NCBI RefSeq assembly: GCF_019084045.1
Contig: NZ_JAHRED010000009.1
Location: 124,001-188,000 of the forward strand
Source of the DNA: Paeniglutamicibacter quisquiliarum
Lineage (GTDB): Bacteria; Actinomycetota; Actinomycetes; Actinomycetales; Micrococcaceae
DNA: 64,000 nucleotides
Reading direction: 5' to 3'
Below are positions 19,392 to 29,451 of the stretch, piece after piece (position 1 is the stretch's first letter; each line of letters begins with the position of its first letter). The position numbers were made by a program, and so were the translations under genes. Below the pieces are notes generated by a model. That model had not been told where the DNA came from. It made no database searches and saw nothing but the letters and a program-made list of their open reading frames with translations.

Positions 19392-20012
19392 CTAGTGGAT
19401 GAAGACCAGCAAGGCCGCGACGAAGATGAACAGCGTGCCGAAGACGAGGTTCAGGATCCGCTGGCCGCGGGCGGTGGCCGTGAAGCGGCTGAAGCTCTTG
19501 GCCGAGGCGGCAAAGAACAGCCACATCACCACGATGTCCACCGCCACAATGGTTCCGATGAAGATGAGGTATTGCGGCAGCGCGGGCGCATCGAGCCGGA
19601 TGAACTGCGGGGTGAAGGCCAGGAAGAACACGATGGCCTTGGGGTTGAGCAGGTTGACCCACAGTCCGCGCCGGAACATCGCGAGCGCCGATTCGCGGCC
19701 CTTCACATCGATCTCCTCCGCCCCCTGCGGCCTGGCCAGGATCAGCCGCACGCCCAGGTACACCAGGTACGCGGCGCCGGCGTAGCGGATCGCGGTAAAG
19801 GCCATCGGCGAACGGGAGACCAGCAGCCCGACGCCTGCCGCGACGACGACCACGTGCACCAGAAGCGCCGCCTGCTGGCCCAGGATTCCCCACATGGAGC
19901 GGCGGAAGCCGGAGTTCAGCGAGTTGGTCATGGTGTTGATTGCCCCGGCGCCCGGGGTGAAACTGATCAGCGTCGAGGCGCCAAGGAGCGAGAGCCAGAG
20001 GGAAAGAGTCAC
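19392..20012 (-). CDS. LysE/RhtB-family amino-acid exporter
   Basis: Integral membrane protein of 206 aa with about six hydrophobic segments. The signature FTPGAGAINTMTNSLNSGFR at residues 19-38 corresponds to the LysE/RhtB P-G-P-x-x-x-x-x family motif (here P-G-A-G-A), and GLWVNLLNPKAIVFFLAFTP is the second family hallmark. It should export an amino acid or derivative; the substrate cannot be read from the sequence. The start is GTG at 20012 (MTLSLWLSLLG). Confidence 0.85.
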   Translation of the reverse strand: MTLSLWLSLLGASTLISFTPGAGAINTMTNSLNSGFRRSMWGILGQQAALLVHVVVVAAGVGLLVSRSPMAFTAIRYAGAAYLVYLGVRLILARPQGAEEIDVKGRESALAMFRRGLWVNLLNPKAIVFFLAFTPQFIRLDAPALPQYLIFIGTIVAVDIVVMWLFFAASAKSFSRFTATARGQRILNLVFGTLFIFVAALLVFIH

Positions 20013-20064
20013 CGCTCAAGTTTAGGGCAGCCCGGCGGCAGCCGGGAGCATGCGGAAACCGACG

Positions 20065-21555
20065 CTAGGGACGGGCCGGCAGGCGGTGCGAGGCCGCAAC
20101 CTGCGCATACCAGCGGGCGGAGGCCTTGGGGATGCGGGCCTGGGTGTCGTAGTCGACCCGCACGATCCCGAAGCGCTTGTCGTAGCCGAAGGCCCACTCG
20201 AAATTGTCCATGAGCGACCACACCAGGTACCCGCGCACATCCGCGCCCTTCTCCATGGCCCGGTGGGTGGCGCGCAGGTGGGCATCGATGAATGCCAGCC
20301 GGTCCGCCGAGTCATCCACGAAGCCCGCCGCGTCCGCAACGTCGTCGTAGGCGGCCCCGTTCTCCGTGATCACCATGGGGATGCCGGCCGGGCCGGTGTA
20401 CAGCTCCTGCAGGCGCAGCAGCAACCGTTCCAGCCCCTCGGGCTGCACCTCCCAGTCCATGGCCGTGCGCGGCAGCCCGCGCGAGACCCTGCTGACGTGC
20501 TCGCCGCCCACGATCGGGGAGCGGCGGGGCAGGCCCCGCTCTGAGGCGAACACCAGCGGCGCGGCGGTCGCCGGCGGCAGCGCGCCCGAGGCGACCAGTT
20601 CCCCGTTGTAGTAGTTCACGCCCAGCACGTCGAGGGGGGCCGCGATGACCTCCAGGTCGTTGCCCCGGATGTGCCGCTCCAGGCCTGCCCCGGCCATGTC
20701 CTCGAGCACGTCCGCCGGGTATTGGCCGTGGAAAATCGGATCGAGGAAGATGCGGTTGAAGGCGCCGTCCACCCGCCGGGCGGCATCGACATCGGACCCG
20801 CTCGCGGGGTCCGCCGGGTCGGCCACGGTGAAGTTCAGCGTGATCCCCAGCCGGTGTTCCTTGCCCGCAACCTCCCGCATGGCGGTGGTGGCCAGCCCGT
20901 GCCCCAGCAGCAGGTGGTGCGCGGCCGCCACCGCCTCGGCCGGGTCCGTGTGCCCGGGGGCATGCTCGCCGCCGGCATAGGAGAGGAAGGACGAGCACCA
21001 CGGTTCGTTCAGCGTGGTCCACTGGCCGACGCGGTCCTTCAGGTGCTCGAACACCTCCAGGGCGTAGTCGGCGAAGCGGTAGGCGGTGTCGCGGTTCGCC
21101 CATCCGCCGCGTTCCTGCAGGGCCTGGGGCAGGTCCCAGTGGTAGAGGGTGAGCCACGGGGCGATCCCGGCCCCCAGCAGCTCGTCGACCAGCCGGGAGT
21201 AGAAGTCCAGTCCCCGCGGGTTCAGTGCCCGGTCCCCGGGCTTGATGCGCGCCCAGGAAGTGGAGAACCTGTAGGTGTCCAGTCCGAGCTCGGCCATGAG
21301 CGCCACATCCTGCGGCATCCGGTGATAGTGGTCCGCGGCAATCGATCCGTCGTGCCCCCCGAAGACGGCGCCGGGCACCCGGCAAAACGCATCCCAGATG
21401 GAATCCTCGCGGCCCTCCTCGTGGGCGGCGCCCTCGATCTGGAACGCCGCGGTGGCGGAGCCGAAGCGGAATCCGGGCGGAAACTCCAGGGTGCGCGTTG
21501 AATCGAATCCGGCGGCAAGGGAACGGGGCGTGCCCGTGGTGGGGAGTTCGGTCAT
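20065..21555 (-). CDS. GH1 beta-glucosidase
   Basis: Glycoside hydrolase family 1, 496 aa, a TIM-barrel retaining enzyme hydrolysing beta-glucosides or related sugars. The entry FPPGFRFGSATAAFQIEGA, the acid/base motif TLNEPW and the nucleophile motif ITENGAAYDD are all intact, as is DNFEWAFGYDKRFGIV. No signal peptide is seen, so it is cytoplasmic. The start ATG is at 21555. A perfect 6-bp inverted repeat 27 bases upstream may be an operator. No sugar transporter is adjacent. Confidence 0.92.
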   Translation of the reverse strand: MTELPTTGTPRSLAAGFDSTRTLEFPPGFRFGSATAAFQIEGAAHEEGREDSIWDAFCRVPGAVFGGHDGSIAADHYHRMPQDVALMAELGLDTYRFSTSWARIKPGDRALNPRGLDFYSRLVDELLGAGIAPWLTLYHWDLPQALQERGGWANRDTAYRFADYALEVFEHLKDRVGQWTTLNEPWCSSFLSYAGGEHAPGHTDPAEAVAAAHHLLLGHGLATTAMREVAGKEHRLGITLNFTVADPADPASGSDVDAARRVDGAFNRIFLDPIFHGQYPADVLEDMAGAGLERHIRGNDLEVIAAPLDVLGVNYYNGELVASGALPPATAAPLVFASERGLPRRSPIVGGEHVSRVSRGLPRTAMDWEVQPEGLERLLLRLQELYTGPAGIPMVITENGAAYDDVADAAGFVDDSADRLAFIDAHLRATHRAMEKGADVRGYLVWSLMDNFEWAFGYDKRFGIVRVDYDTQARIPKASARWYAQVAASHRLPARP

Positions 21556-21581
21556 GGCGGGGACTGGTCCTCAACGATCAT

Positions 21582-21597
21582 GAACGCACCAGCGTTC
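21582..21597. promoter_or_regulatory. possible operator upstream of the GH1 gene
   Basis: GAACGC-ACCA-GCGTTC is a perfect inverted repeat 27-42 bases before the beta-glucosidase start. The location suits a LacI-type repressor, but no such regulator is encoded nearby. Confidence 0.35.
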
Positions 21598-21718
21598 GGC
21601 CGACGGTTGCCACGAGCCTAGTGCGAATCGCCGCTGTGGGCCAGAGGCGGCGGGCAGGGCCGGGGGGAGGAGCCCTTTCCGGGACCTGCGCCCGTGCCGC
21701 GCTCGCCGGGGAGCGCGG

Positions 21719-22192
21719 CTAGGGGTGTTCCGCGGCGTGCCGTGCCCTGTCCACGCCGGCCGCCGCGTCGGCCATGAAGCGGGAAACCAGCTTCACTTCC
21801 TCGTCGGTGTAGGTGGAAATGACCTCCATCATGCTCGCCGCCAGGGGCGCGAACATGGCACGCCCGTCGGCCTGCGCCTTCGGGGTCATCTTGATCCGGA
21901 CCACGCGGCGGTCCCTGTCGATGCGCAGGCGCTCGATGTGGCCCACGCGCTCGAGCCGGTCCAGCATGGCGCTGGTGGCCGGCGAACTAAGTTGCAGGGT
22001 CCGCGAGAGGTCGCCCGGGGTCGGAGGGTTTCCTGCACGTTCGAAGCGCATGATGACGGCCAGGGCGTTCATATCCGTGCGGTGGGTCTTGTGCCGGGTC
22101 CCGGTGGATTCGACGTAGCGGTCCGATGCCTGGCCGAACTGCTGAAGTAGCAGGACGAGTTCGAAGGCGGCGGCGGGATCCATGGTGACCAT
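21719..22192 (-). CDS. MarR-family transcriptional regulator
   Basis: Winged-helix regulator of 157 aa. The DNA-binding core reads NPPTPGDLSRTLQLSSPATS, then AMLDRLERVGHIERLRIDRD, with the wing DRDRRVVRIKMT. Such proteins repress divergent efflux genes until a ligand binds. It is divergent from an MMPL transporter with a palindrome between them, which supports local control. The start is ATG at 22192; 22183 is an alternative. Confidence 0.88.
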   Translation of the reverse strand: MVTMDPAAAFELVLLLQQFGQASDRYVESTGTRHKTHRTDMNALAVIMRFERAGNPPTPGDLSRTLQLSSPATSAMLDRLERVGHIERLRIDRDRRVVRIKMTPKAQADGRAMFAPLAASMMEVISTYTDEEVKLVSRFMADAAAGVDRARHAAEHP

Positions 22193-22214
22193 TCTATGCC
22201 GCCACTTGAAATAG

Positions 22215-22227
22215 TTCCATTATGGAA
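22215..22227. promoter_or_regulatory. likely MarR operator
   Basis: TTCCA-TTA-TGGAA is a perfect palindrome, flanked by A/T-rich bases. It sits 22 bases before both the marR start and the MMPL start, which is where a MarR dimer could repress both. The palindrome is seen; binding is inferred. Confidence 0.55.
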
Positions 22228-22248
22228 ATACTCTTTGATGGAGACGTA

Positions 22249-24438
22249 ATGGCAGGTGGGCGCAAGGCCGCCCGCACAACGAGGGGTTGGATCGTGGGAA
22301 ATCAAGTCATGGAGGCCGGGACGGGCCCGGCCCGGCGGGGAATGAATCCCCGGCCCGGAACGGGCAAGGCAGTCTTCCGCGCGGTGCTTGCCGTGGTGCT
22401 GGTCGCCCTCTGGCTGGGCGTCGCCGGAGTTGGCGGGCCGACCTTCGGCAAACTCGGCGAGGTGCAGACCAACGACCAGGCGGCGTTCCTGCCGGCCACT
22501 GCCGAGGCGACCCGGGCCCTTGAATGGCAGTCGAAATTCCGCACCTCCGACGCCATCCCCGCCGTGGTGGTGATAGCCGGCGAATCGGCGATCGACCAAG
22601 GGGAAATCAAGGCACTGGCGGCATCGCTGAAGAACCTGGACGGACTGGACGGCGACATTGTCGGCCCCTTCGCCTCCGAAGACGGACTGGCCGCCCAGTT
22701 GCTCGTTCCGCTGGATGGCAGCGGCGAGGTCGAGGACGCCGTCAAGGCCCTGCGGGCAGAGCTCGACTCCCTCGTCCCCGACGGCACCCGCGCCCATGTC
22801 ACCGGCCCGGCCGGCTTCAGTGCCGACCTGGTCGAGGCCTTTGGCGGAATCGACGGCGTGCTGCTGGGCGTGGCCCTCGGTGCGGTCTTCCTGATCCTGC
22901 TGCTGGTCTATCGGTCGGTCCTGCTGCCGCTCACGGTATTGTTCACTGCCGTTGCCGCGCTCTGTGCGGCGATCCTGGCCGTCTACTTCATGGCCAAGGA
23001 GGGATGGATCCGCCTCGACGGGCAAAGTCAGGGCATCCTGTCCATCCTGGTCATCGGTGCGGCGACCGACTATTCGCTGCTGCTGGTGGCCAGGCACCGG
23101 GAAGCCCTCTCCGGCGGGCAGGACCGCTGGGCGGCTGCCGCAACGGCGTGGAAGCGCTCCGTGGAACCGATCCTGGCATCCGGCGGCACCGTGACGGTCG
23201 GCCTGCTGTGCCTGCTCTTCTCGGACCTCAATTCCAACAAGGCGCTGGGGCCCATCGGAGCCAGCGGCATCGTTTTCTCCATCATTGCCGCCCTGAGTTT
23301 CCTGCCAGCCGCGTTGGCGCTGCTGGGCAGGAAGGCCTACTGGCCATTCATGCCCAAGCCGGAGCTCCAGCTGGCCCCCGAGGCGTTGCCCGCTGGCCTG
23401 TGGGGACGCGTCGCCGGATTTGTCGGCCGCCATCCCCGACCCATCTGGGTGCTCACCGCGCTGGTGCTGGCCGCCGGGGCGCTGGGCATGACCCAGCTCA
23501 AGGCCTCGGGTGTGCCGCAGAGCGAATTGGTCCTGGGCCAAACCGATTCCCGCGACGGGCAGGTCGTCCTGGGAGAACACTTCCCGGGAGGAACCGGAAG
23601 CCCCTTGTTTGCCATCGTCGATGAAGCCAAGGCGAGCGGACTCCTGGACACCGTCGGGGATGCCGACGGGGTGGCCTCGGCCTACCTCCAGGCCGCGGAC
23701 GGCGGGCCCGCGCTGTCACAAGCCGGCCGGGATCCCCAGGTCGTCGAGGGCCGCATCCTGATGTCAATCACCCTGGACGACGCCGCCGACTCCGATGCGG
23801 CCAAGGCCACGCTGGTTGACCTGCGGGAGCTGCTGCACCAGCAGGACGCCGCGTCATTGGTCGGCGGAACCACCGCCACCCTGAGCGACACCGCGACCAC
23901 CGCGCAGGCGGACCTGGTCAAGATCATCCCGCTGATCCTCGGCGCCATCCTACTCATCCTGATGTTGTTGCTGCGTTCGATCCTGGCCCCGGTGCTCTTG
24001 GTGGCCACGACCCTGCTGTCCTACGGGACGGCCATGGGCGTCTCGGCCTGGGTCTTCAACGGCATCTTCAACTTCGTCGGAGCAGACCCCTCGGTTCCGC
24101 TCTTTGGCTTCGTGTTCCTGGTGGCGCTGGGTGTGGACTACAACATCTTCCTGATGACCCGGGTCAGGGAGGAATCCCTGGACCACGGGACGCGTTCGGG
24201 GGTCCTGCGCGGTCTGGCCGTCACCGGAGGGGTGATCACCTCCGCGGGCGTGGTGCTGGCAGCCACCTTCGCGGCCCTGGGCATCATCCCCATCATGTTC
24301 CTGGTGCAGCTGGGCTTCATCGTGGCGTTCGGCGTGCTGCTCGACACCCTGGTCGTGCGGTCCCTGCTGGTTCCGGCGCTGGTCCGCGACATCGGCCCGA
24401 AGGTTTGGTGGCCAAGCAAGCTGGGACGCACAAGGTAA
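22249..24438 (+). CDS. MMPL-family (RND superfamily) transporter
   Basis: Large membrane protein of 729 aa with the MMPL layout: an N-terminal helix (about 37-57), a first extracytoplasmic loop (60-200), a helix bundle, a second loop (about 415-560) and a second bundle. The two symmetrical proton-relay motifs IGAATDYSLLLVARHREAL and LGVDYNIFLMTRVREESLDH are clear. MMPL proteins export lipids or hydrophobic drugs. The regulator context suggests inducible efflux. The start ATG at 22249 has GGAG five bases upstream; the open frame from 22222 begins inside the operator. Confidence 0.88.
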   Translation: MAGGRKAARTTRGWIVGNQVMEAGTGPARRGMNPRPGTGKAVFRAVLAVVLVALWLGVAGVGGPTFGKLGEVQTNDQAAFLPATAEATRALEWQSKFRTSDAIPAVVVIAGESAIDQGEIKALAASLKNLDGLDGDIVGPFASEDGLAAQLLVPLDGSGEVEDAVKALRAELDSLVPDGTRAHVTGPAGFSADLVEAFGGIDGVLLGVALGAVFLILLLVYRSVLLPLTVLFTAVAALCAAILAVYFMAKEGWIRLDGQSQGILSILVIGAATDYSLLLVARHREALSGGQDRWAAAATAWKRSVEPILASGGTVTVGLLCLLFSDLNSNKALGPIGASGIVFSIIAALSFLPAALALLGRKAYWPFMPKPELQLAPEALPAGLWGRVAGFVGRHPRPIWVLTALVLAAGALGMTQLKASGVPQSELVLGQTDSRDGQVVLGEHFPGGTGSPLFAIVDEAKASGLLDTVGDADGVASAYLQAADGGPALSQAGRDPQVVEGRILMSITLDDAADSDAAKATLVDLRELLHQQDAASLVGGTTATLSDTATTAQADLVKIIPLILGAILLILMLLLRSILAPVLLVATTLLSYGTAMGVSAWVFNGIFNFVGADPSVPLFGFVFLVALGVDYNIFLMTRVREESLDHGTRSGVLRGLAVTGGVITSAGVVLAATFAALGIIPIMFLVQLGFIVAFGVLLDTLVVRSLLVPALVRDIGPKVWWPSKLGRTR

Positions 24439-24630
24439 CGGATCTCTCGTTCGGCGGCGGGCCGGGTACTGCTAAGCTGGATACTTGTAGATCGGTAAGG
24501 TGCGAGCACTCTGCTTGCAATCCGAGGGTCTATGCGTCGACAGACTGGATTTCCCGATCCGCCGCCTGATCCGTTTCCCCTCGCGGGAGACACTTGCGGC
24601 CGGTCGATGTGCGCCTAGCGCCATCTTGGC

Positions 24631-24686
24631 TCTCTCTTTCTTCGGCGACCACGCGCGCCGAAACCGTCGTGCGAAGCTTTGAGAGA
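24631..24686 (+). promoter_or_regulatory. hairpin enclosing the deaD ribosome-binding region
   Basis: TCTCTC (24631-24636) pairs with GAGAGA (24681-24686), CTTCG (24640-24644) with CGAAG (24672-24676) and CGAC (24646-24649) with GTCG (24666-24669). The 3' arm contains part of the purine-rich stretch before the GTG start. It belongs to a roughly 250-nt non-coding leader (24439-24695). Confidence 0.45.
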
Positions 24687-24695
24687 AAGTACCAC

Positions 24696-26462
24696 GTGAG
24701 TCCTTCATTCACTTCCCTTGGCGTGCCCGCAACCTTCGCCGACGTCCTCGCGTCGCAGGGAATCGAGAGCGCATTCCCCATCCAGGAAGCCACCCTTCCC
24801 ACCACCCTGAACGGCGGAGACGTGCTCGGCCGCGGCCAGACCGGCTCGGGCAAGACCCTTGCCTTCTCCCTTCCGGTGGTCGCCCGCCTGGCCGCCAACC
24901 CCAAGCCGCGCAAGGCCCGCTTCCCGCGTGCCCTGATCATGGCACCCACCCGCGAACTGGCCACCCAGATCGCCAAGGTCGTTGAGCCGCTGGCCAAGGC
25001 CGTGGACCTGCGCGTGGCCGTCGTCTTCGGCGGCGTCTCGCAGCTGCGCCAGGAAAAAGACCTGAACGCCGGCGTTGACATCCTCATCGCCTGCCCGGGT
25101 CGCCTCGAGGACCTGCTCAAGCAGCGCGTCGCCGACCTGTCCCGCGTGGAAATCTCCGTGCTGGACGAGGCCGACCACATGGCCGACCTCGGCTTCCTGC
25201 CGGTCGTCAAGCGCATCCTGGACCAGGCCCCCCGCGGCATCCAGCACATGCTCTTCTCCGCCACCCTCGACAACGGCGTGGACAAGCTTGTCCAGCGCTA
25301 CCTCGAGAACCCGACCGTTCACTCGGTCGACGCCCCGACCGCCGCCGTGAACACCATGGAGCACCACGTGTTCCTGGTGTCCAACGACGACAAGAAGGAA
25401 CTGGTCCGCACCCTGGCCTCGGGCGCCGGGCGCCGCATCATGTTCATGCGCACCAAGCACCACGCCAAGAAGATGGCCGTGTGGCTGTCCAAGTGCGGCA
25501 TCCCGACCGTCGACCTGCACGGCAACCTGAGCCAGAACGCCCGCGACCGCAACCTGGCCGCGTTCTCGGCCGGGGACGCCCGCGTGCTGGTGGCCACCGA
25601 CGTCGCCGCCCGCGGCGTGCACGTCGACGGCGTCGAGCTCGTCGTCCACATCGACCCGCCGGCAGAGCACAAGGCCTACCTGCACCGCTCGGGCCGCACC
25701 GCCCGTGCCGGTTCGGATGGCACCGTTGTCACCATCGCCACCCCGGACCAGCAGGGCGACGTGAAGTCGCTGCTCAAGGCCGCGGGCCTGAAGGTGCCGA
25801 TGGTCAAGGTCACCCCGAACGCACAGGTCGTTTCCGACGTCGTCGGCGAGCGGGCCGAGCCGGTTGCGTACGTTGCACCGCAGCTGCGCAGCACCGCCAC
25901 CGTCCGCAAGGACACCTTGAACGACTCGGACGCAGCAGGCGGCCGCGGCCGCCGCCGCGGCGGCCGCGGCACCGCCAAGAGCGCCGGAGGCGAGGGACAG
26001 CGCCGCGAGGAAAACCGCGGCGAGCGTCGCACCGAGAACCGTGGCGGCAACGCCCCGGCCGGACGCGGCGGAGAGCGCCGCACCGAGAACCGCGGCGAGG
26101 GCCGTGGCTACGCCGCTGCCGGTGGCCGTGGCGGGGAACGCCGCAACGACAACCGCGGTGCCGGCGCCTCGGCTCCGCGCGGTGGCGAACGCCGCACCGA
26201 CAACCGTGCCGACCGCCGCACCGACGTGCGCCAGGACGACCGCGACGTGGCCCGCCGCAGCGCAGTACCCAACCGCGGTTCGGCAGCGGCCCGCAACAAC
26301 TCGGGCCAGCGCCAGGGTTCCGGCGCCGGTTCCCGCCCCCGCGGCGGCAACACCATCGCCGAAGCGCTGGGAGCTTCCAAGGTCGAGGCAGCAACCGGGG
26401 CAGGCCGTGGACGCGGTCAGCGCCGCGCCTCGTCGCCGGCCTCGAACGGCCGCAACTTCTAA
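24696..26462 (+). CDS. deaD: DEAD-box ATP-dependent RNA helicase
   Basis: Cytoplasmic RNA helicase of 588 aa. Motifs in order are the Q motif (FPIQEATLP), I GQTGSGKT, Ia APTRELA, Ib PGR, II DEAD (in SVLDEADHMADLGF), III SAT, IV region IMFMRTKHHAKKMAVWL, V VATDVAARGVHVDGV and VI HRSGRTARAG. The catalytic core ends near 365. From about 430 the tail is a low-complexity R/G/N-rich region with repeated GGERRTENRG-like units, typical of RNA-binding tails. The start GTG at 24696 was preferred; the frame stays open to 24594 but lacks helicase sequence there. Such genes are usually cold-induced with long leaders, as seen here. Confidence 0.92.
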   Translation: MSPSFTSLGVPATFADVLASQGIESAFPIQEATLPTTLNGGDVLGRGQTGSGKTLAFSLPVVARLAANPKPRKARFPRALIMAPTRELATQIAKVVEPLAKAVDLRVAVVFGGVSQLRQEKDLNAGVDILIACPGRLEDLLKQRVADLSRVEISVLDEADHMADLGFLPVVKRILDQAPRGIQHMLFSATLDNGVDKLVQRYLENPTVHSVDAPTAAVNTMEHHVFLVSNDDKKELVRTLASGAGRRIMFMRTKHHAKKMAVWLSKCGIPTVDLHGNLSQNARDRNLAAFSAGDARVLVATDVAARGVHVDGVELVVHIDPPAEHKAYLHRSGRTARAGSDGTVVTIATPDQQGDVKSLLKAAGLKVPMVKVTPNAQVVSDVVGERAEPVAYVAPQLRSTATVRKDTLNDSDAAGGRGRRRGGRGTAKSAGGEGQRREENRGERRTENRGGNAPAGRGGERRTENRGEGRGYAAAGGRGGERRNDNRGAGASAPRGGERRTDNRADRRTDVRQDDRDVARRSAVPNRGSAAARNNSGQRQGSGAGSRPRGGNTIAEALGASKVEAATGAGRGRGQRRASSPASNGRNF

Positions 26463-26503
26463 GGCCATTCCCGCCGCCGCGCGCGGCAGGGCTTGAGCCA
26501 TTG

Positions 26504-26553
26504 GCTGGGTCCGGGTTCACAACGAATGTTGTGGGCCCGGGCCCAGCCTGCTT
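26504..26553 (+). terminator. deaD terminator
   Basis: GCTGGGTCCGGGTTCACAAC (26504-26523) pairs with GTTGTGGGCCCGGGCCCAGC (26527-26546) over 20 bp with only G-U exceptions and a GAAT loop. CTGCTTT follows. Confidence 0.75.
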
Positions 26554-26554
26554 T

Positions 26555-26589
26555 AAGGGATGAGGGGGATCCCTTCGGCTTCATCCCTT
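26555..26589. terminator. second hairpin after deaD
   Basis: AAGGGATGA (26555-26563) is complementary to TCATCCCTT (26581-26589). It lies directly after the first terminator and may act as a backup or as a processing signal. Confidence 0.45.
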
Positions 26590-26764
26590 CGTCTGAATCC
26601 GGCGGGTTGCGGTTCCCGGGAGATCATCCCTAGGATCCGCGGGGGCGGCGGGACTGTCCAATAACCTTGGGGAATCAGCGCGGCAGGATCCGAAAGACTC
26701 GAATTACCTGTCGCCGAGGACGCCCGCACGCGCGGCAACTACACCCACGACCTTGGAGACAGCC

Positions 26765-27238
26765 TTGATTGAATCACTGCAGGAGTTCACGTCCAATTTT
26801 CCTCCCGCCCTGCAGTGGCTGGCCGTGATGCTGGCGGCTGCCGTTCCGTTCATCGAGTCCTACTTCGGCGCGGCGCTCGGCGTTGTCATCGGCATTAACC
26901 CGGTGATCGCCATCCTCGCAGCGATCGTGGGCAACGTTGCTTCCATGCTCCTGCTGGTCAACGGAGCCCACCTCGTGCGCCGGAAGATCGCCAGGGAACG
27001 GGAGGTCCCGTCGCTGAAGTACGTAAAGCTGCGCGCGGCCTTTGAGAAGTACGGCATCGCCGGCGTCAGCCTCCTGGGGCAGACCATCCTGCCCAGCCAG
27101 ATCACCTCCGCCGCGCTGGTGTCCTTCGGCGCCGCCAAGGAGAAAGTCGTCTTCTGGCAAATCATTTCCATCATCCTGTGGGGCGCCACCTTCGGCTTGC
27201 TCGCCTTCCTGGGAGTGGACCTGGTCCTGGGCGGCTGA
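26765..27238 (+). CDS. small multidrug export family membrane protein (COG2426)
   Basis: Protein of about 157 aa with four to five hydrophobic segments, including LQWLAVMLAAAVPFIESYFG near the N-terminus and GVVIGINPVIAILAAIVGNV. The P-F-I-E-S-Y-F-G-A signature and the G-Q-T-I-L-P-S-Q-I-T-S segment match the Sm_multidrug_ex/COG2426 family. Its transport role is poorly established. The start is a TTG at 26765 with GGAG six bases upstream; an in-frame TTG at 26753 is the alternative. Confidence 0.7.
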   Translation: MIESLQEFTSNFPPALQWLAVMLAAAVPFIESYFGAALGVVIGINPVIAILAAIVGNVASMLLLVNGAHLVRRKIAREREVPSLKYVKLRAAFEKYGIAGVSLLGQTILPSQITSAALVSFGAAKEKVVFWQIISIILWGATFGLLAFLGVDLVLGG

Positions 27239-27384
27239 CCCGCCCGCCGCGGGGGTGTCGAGGGCCCCCGGCGACCACGGGTGCCGATACCCGCACGGGA
27301 CCGGCGCCTCGAGGGGGGGCACGGCGGAGTATGAGGCCCGAACCGGCCGATCTCTATCAGCGAACGGCTTTCACAGAAAACTCC

Positions 27385-27420
27385 AAGTTCCCCGTAATTC
27401 CGGGGAACTTTCCTGCTTTT
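27385..27420 (+). terminator. terminator upstream of dnaK
   Basis: AAGTTCCCCG (27385-27394) and CGGGGAACTT (27401-27410) form a perfect 10-bp stem with a 6-nt loop, followed by the T-rich TCCTGCTTTT. It probably insulates dnaK from upstream transcription. Confidence 0.6.
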
Positions 27421-27449
27421 CGGACATCAATCAGCGCTTCTCTTGCAAA

Positions 27450-27470
27450 GTTGAGCCATATCCACTCAAC
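27450..27470. promoter_or_regulatory. HAIR operator 1 (HspR site) upstream of dnaK
   Basis: GTTGAGC-N7-ACTCAAC matches the HAIR inverted repeat CTTGAGT-N7-ACTCAAG with exact 7-base spacing. It lies just upstream of the -35 box. HspR is encoded at the end of the same operon. Confidence 0.85.
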
Positions 27471-27475
27471 TTTGA

Positions 27476-29437
<1,962 letters not shown>

Positions 29438-29451
29438 GGGGCGCATCGACC

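Larger units (their letters stand above)
26463..26764. other. intergenic region between deaD and the export gene
   Basis: It holds two terminator-like hairpins in its first third (annotated separately). The remaining 170 bases presumably contain the promoter of the downstream gene; I could not identify convincing -35/-10 boxes. Confidence 0.4.

Noticed and set aside
21582-21597. LexA (SOS) box
   Set aside because: GAAC and GTTC are separated by eight bases rather than four, so it does not fit the actinobacterial LexA consensus.
24594-24695. 34-residue extension of the DEAD-box helicase
   Set aside because: It lacks helicase similarity and a ribosome-binding site; the GTG at 24696 gives the usual N-terminus. 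The stretch is treated as RNA leader.
25980-26230. CRISPR or tandem non-coding repeats
   Set aside because: The repeats are in frame inside the helicase gene and encode its R/G/N-rich tail; there are no uniform spacers.
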